A stretch of DNA of 64,000 nucleotides from Actinomadura sp. HBU206391 (GTDB lineage: Bacteria; Actinomycetota; Actinomycetes; Streptosporangiales; Streptosporangiaceae), in assembly GCF_014323665.1 (NCBI RefSeq), contig NZ_JABVEB010000001.1:186001-250000 (forward strand), given 5' to 3'. The notes beneath the pieces were generated by a model that had not been told where the DNA came from, did not search any database, and saw nothing but the letters and a program-made list of their open reading frames with translations. Each line of letters starts with the position of its first letter. The first letter of the stretch is position 1. The translations under genes were made by a program, and so were the position numbers. This document shows positions 61,390 through 64,000 of this stretch, piece by piece.

Positions 61390-62022
61390 ATGCCGATCGA
61401 CCAGCACCTGCTCGCGCTCTTCGCCGTCACCACGATCATCGCGATGATCACTCCTGGGCCCGACATGCTGTTCGTTCTCGGATGCGGCATGCGAGGCGGT
61501 CCGCGCGCGGGCCTGCTGGCCACGGCCGGGGTGGCGACGAGCGAGGCCGTTCACATCGCCGTGGCGGCGGCGGGACTGGCCGCCCTCTTCGCGGCGGTGC
61601 CGGTCGCCTTCACGGTGGTACGGATCGTCGGGGCCGCTTATCTGATCTACCTAGGCGTCCAGATCATTCGTCACCGCAAGGACGCTCAGAGCGAGGCGCT
61701 GGAGGCGGGCAACGGGATGTCGGCCCGCCGCGCGTACGTCAACGGCCTGTTGACCAACCTGCTGAACCCGAAGATGGTCACCTTCACGATCGCGTTCCTC
61801 CCCCAGTTCATCGACCCGCGGCTGGGTCACGTCTGGATGCAGTTCGCGATCCTCGGCGCCATCCTGATCGTCTTCGAGTTCCTCGTCGACGGCACGGTCG
61901 GCGTGCTGGCGGGACGGATCGGCGGCTGGCTGCGTCGCCGGCAGACCGCGCGCCGTCGAGTCGACGTCACTACGGGCGGCGTCTTCATCGGCCTGGGAGT
62001 GGCACTCGCCGTCGATCGGTGA
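61390..62022 (+). CDS. LysE family amino-acid/metabolite exporter
   Basis: 210 aa with six hydrophobic helices: AVTTIIAMITPGPDMLFVLGCGMRGGPRAGLLATAGVATSEAVH contains the family's ITPGPD motif, followed by AYLIYLGVQIIR and AYVNGLLTNLLNPKMVTFTIAFLPQF. Exports amino acids or related small molecules by proton antiport. ATG 61390 is preferred; no good ribosome site is seen. Convergent overlap of 38 bp with the HxlR gene. Confidence 0.9.
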   Translation: MPIDQHLLALFAVTTIIAMITPGPDMLFVLGCGMRGGPRAGLLATAGVATSEAVHIAVAAAGLAALFAAVPVAFTVVRIVGAAYLIYLGVQIIRHRKDAQSEALEAGNGMSARRAYVNGLLTNLLNPKMVTFTIAFLPQFIDPRLGHVWMQFAILGAILIVFEFLVDGTVGVLAGRIGGWLRRRQTARRRVDVTTGGVFIGLGVALAVDR

Positions 62023-62428
62023 CCTCGGGGGCACGTGCGGCGTCGTAGGCCTCGTTCGCGGTGTCGATGTCCTCGGCGTGTTCATCGGCCCACCGCGTCA
62101 CCGCTCGCATCAGGGGCAGCAGGCTCTGCCCCAGCGGGGTGAGTGCATAGTCGACGCGTACCGGCACGGCGGGGGTGACCGTGCGGGAGACAAGGCCGTC
62201 CCTTTCGAGGTGGCGCAGTGTCTCGGTGAGCATCTTCTGGCTCGCCCCGGCGATCGCGGCGGCCAGCTCGCCGTAGCGGCGCGGCCCTTCGGCGAGCTCG
62301 TTGAGGAGGACCGCGACCCATTTGTCGCCGATCCGGTCCAGCAGCCGGTTGGTCGGGCAGGCGGTGAAGCGGCTCTGGTACGAGATCCGGCTCTCCGCCC
62401 GTCGCTGAGCGGCGGTGCGAGTGGTCAT
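61985..62428 (-). CDS. HxlR family transcriptional regulator
   Basis: 147 aa from ATG 62428 (GAAGGGAT upstream). The N-terminal Cys in RFTACPTNRLLDRIGDKWVAVLLNELAEGPRRYGELAAAIAGASQKMLTETLRHLERDGLV is typical of redox-sensing members, followed by VRVDYALTPLGQSLLPLM. Divergent from the F420-reductase-like gene with a palindrome between, so it probably controls that gene. Confidence 0.9.
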   Translation of the reverse strand: MTTRTAAQRRAESRISYQSRFTACPTNRLLDRIGDKWVAVLLNELAEGPRRYGELAAAIAGASQKMLTETLRHLERDGLVSRTVTPAVPVRVDYALTPLGQSLLPLMRAVTRWADEHAEDIDTANEAYDAARAPEVTDRRRVPLPGR

Positions 62429-62457
62429 GACATCCCTTCGCGTGCGCTGGCCACTGT

Positions 62458-62471
62458 GAAGTGCGTACTTC
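62458..62471. promoter_or_regulatory. palindrome between HxlR and reductase genes
   Basis: GAAGT-GCGT-ACTTC, a perfect 14-bp palindrome 30 nt before the hxlR start and 74 nt before the reductase start; the probable HxlR operator. Confidence 0.6.
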
Positions 62472-62544
62472 CGGTCCACGGTAGCGCCGCCTAACTTCTC
62501 TGCTTGACCAGCGCATTCTCCATCTGATCAAGGAGCGACAGGCC

Positions 62545-63104
62545 ATGACGACGATCGGCATCCTCGGCTCGGGAAACGTGGCCCGCGCGCTCGCGGGCGG
62601 GCTGCACGCCGCAGGGCATGAGGTGACGGTGGGTTCCCGCGACCCACGCGGAGCCGCGGCGGCGCGATGGGCCGGAGCACAGCGGGCCGGCTCGCAGGTC
62701 ACCGGCTCGCCGGTGGCCGTCGTCGCCCTGGCCGAGGCGGCGGGCTCGGCCGAGGTGGTCGTCAGCGCGATACCGGGCTCGGCGTCGCTGGAGACGCTCG
62801 CCGGTCTTGCCGCCCCCTGTCCGGCAAGGTTCTGATCGATATCGCCAACGCCACCGAGTTCGACGCCGACGGCTTCGCGTCCGCGCTCCTGTACCCGGGC
62901 GGCAGCCTTGCCGAGGAGATCCAAGAGTGCGCGCGTTCCCGTGCCATCACGGACGCGGCCGGCTCCCTCGACATGACCGGGAGGTGGCGCGACAAGGTCT
63001 TCTCGCTCCGCTGGGTGCTCGCTCACATGATCGAGGAGTACGCGCGGCACAACGGTCACGCCGACCTGCTCCGCGAGCGAATCGACGGAGCCACCGGGGA
63101 GTAG
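62545..63104 (+). pseudogene. NADPH-dependent F420 reductase-like gene, frameshifted and joined to a DinB/DUF664 tail
   Basis: The first frame (62545-62835) gives MTTIGILGSGNVARALAGGLHAAGHEVTVGSRDP...VVSAIPGSASLETLAGL, a clear F420-reductase Rossmann N-terminus, and then runs into a stop. The +2 frame resumes the same protein as LSGKVLIDIANATEFD...YPGGSLAEEIQ; one C missing from the C-run near 62815 explains the shift. After SLAEEIQ the sequence becomes ECARSRAITDAAGSLD...SLRWVLAHMIEEYARHNGHADLLRERIDGATGE, the C-terminus of a DUF664 mycothiol-transferase-like DinB protein. So this is a deletion chimera with a frameshift, lacking the F420-reductase C-half. AGGAG precedes ATG 62545. The 63105-63294 gap holds nothing recognisable. 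Confidence 0.82.
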
Positions 63105-63294
63105 GGACCCATCCGTCCCTTTGTGACCAGTTCACCGATCCGCCCGGCCGCGTTCGCGTGGCCGCGCGTTGCGGACGAAAGAGTCTGCGCTGGGCCCGCC
63201 ACCTGATCGTCGGGCACGTTCGCGTTCTCGACGGCGCGGTGTGCGCTCGGCCCGAAGTCCCGTCCATCGCCGGTGTTCTTCCCTGGAGTGCATG

Positions 63295-64000
63295 ATGCTC
63301 GCCCGAACCAAGGTCGTTGCTGGGCTGACCGCTTCGATCGCCGCTGGAACAATCGCCCTGGGCGCCGGCCTCGTGTCCGCCCAGGCGTCCGCACCGACGC
63401 CCGCGCTCGGCACGAGACCCGCCGTCGCGCGCGCCGAACCGCCGGTGTTCACGGCCACTCTCAACAAGTCGTACGAGACCTTCGACGCGAACCAGGCCGT
63501 CGCCGTCGACAAGAACTACTTCTACGTGATCGACAACCGCAAGATCACCAAGCACGACAGGTCTACCGGCAAGCCGCTGCTGCAGTTCGTCAGCGACAGC
63601 TCCGGCCCGATCATCCACATGGACAGCGGTGTCGTGGTGAACGGCAAGCTGTACGCCGCGCACTCCAACTACGACGAGTCGCCGATGGAGAGCTCGATCG
63701 AGGTGTTCGACACCAAGACGATGCGGCACATCGGCACGCACAGCTTCGGCATCTTCCGCGGTTCGCTGACCTGGCTGGACCGCCACGACGGTGCGTGGTG
63801 GGCCGGCTTCGCCAACTACGACCAGGTTCCGGACGGCGAGACCGAGCCGTACGGCGAGACCTACAACACGCAGGTCGTCAAGATGGACGACCACTTCGAG
63901 GTCGTCGAGTCGTGGACGATTCCGAAGACGATCCTCGACCGGTTCAAGCCGATGAGCAACTCCGGCGGATCGTGGGGACCCGACGGCCGGCTCTGGCTCA
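63295..64000 (+). CDS. secreted protein, beta-propeller-like, partial (runs off the window)
   Basis: The frame starts ATG 63295 (GGAG 6 nt upstream; an ATG at 63292 also possible) and is open to the window end, at least 235 codons. A signal peptide LARTKVVAGLTASIAAGTIALGAGLVSAQASA precedes a mature region with blade-like repeats: ANQAVAVDKNYFYVIDNRKITKHDRSTG, HMDSGVVVNGKLYAAHSNYDE, SSIEVFDTKTMRHIG, SWGPDGRLWL. This resembles secreted YncE/cycloisomerase-2-type propellers of actinobacteria. Function unknown; the C-terminus lies outside. Confidence 0.75.
   Translation, partial: MLARTKVVAGLTASIAAGTIALGAGLVSAQASAPTPALGTRPAVARAEPPVFTATLNKSYETFDANQAVAVDKNYFYVIDNRKITKHDRSTGKPLLQFVSDSSGPIIHMDSGVVVNGKLYAAHSNYDESPMESSIEVFDTKTMRHIGTHSFGIFRGSLTWLDRHDGAWWAGFANYDQVPDGETEPYGETYNTQVVKMDDHFEVVESWTIPKTILDRFKPMSNSGGSWGPDGRLWL

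Overview
The window is high-GC actinobacterial DNA from the origin-proximal side of a chromosome. It opens with gyrB-gyrA, then a DUF3566 membrane-protein gene and tRNA-Ile(GAU), the usual order near oriC in Actinomycetota. A perfect actinobacterial SOS box, F420-type oxidoreductases, a mycothiol-transferase-like DinB protein, many GTG/TTG starts and leaderless-looking genes all fit. A Streptosporangiales/Thermomonosporaceae-type host is my inference, not something the sequence proves.

Layout. 0-6.4 kb: DNA gyrase core, DUF3566 protein, tRNA-Ile and a strong terminator. 6.4-12 kb: a possible signalling or conflict module made of a cNMP-sensor/HTH/nucleotide-cyclase-like protein, a convergent aminoglycoside-phosphotransferase-like kinase and a 927-aa NB-ARC/TPR STAND ATPase. 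The first and last share a short GD-x-V-type tail/head motif. 12-19.2 kb: a fused maleylacetate reductase/hydroxyquinol dioxygenase, an S24/S26-like protein, a Na+/H+ antiporter, an HxlR/MBL divergent pair, and a hydrolase with a 15-bp coding repeat. 19.3-30.3 kb: an 11-gene catabolic regulon (TRAP transporter, LacI regulator, CoA-transferase and six or more beta-oxidation-like enzymes) bracketed by two identical GTAACCGGTTAC operators. 30.3-34.3 kb: an F420 oxidoreductase, thioesterase, RidA and flippase-like membrane protein, with four DnaA-box-like palindromes between genes.

34.4-49 kb: ordinary accessory genes arranged as regulator-target pairs with visible operators. These are ArsR with an ABC exporter, TetR with an SDR, and methyltransferase/saccharopine-dehydrogenase-like/TetR. 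A secreted tripeptidyl-aminopeptidase-like hydrolase ends in a strong terminator. 49-56 kb: a scarred region. It holds a prepilin-like leader fused to an AT-richer thermolysin-like peptidase (a possible toxin/effector), a truncated and nonsense-mutated acyltransferase, an SOS-boxed DUF222-HNH gene and a MarR fragment.

56.6-58.6 kb is the most interesting part: a Ro60/TROVE-family gene (frameshifted in a C8 run) preceded on the same strand by two tandem RNAs. Both fold on paper as Y RNAs. Each has paired ends carrying the same sequence elements plus a circularly permuted tRNA-like module. 58.6-64 kb: AraC, DHFR-like, LysE and HxlR genes, a frameshifted chimeric F420-reductase/DinB gene, and the start of a secreted propeller-like protein cut by the window edge.

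All folding, homology and operator statements come from reading the sequence by eye. No search or folding program was run.
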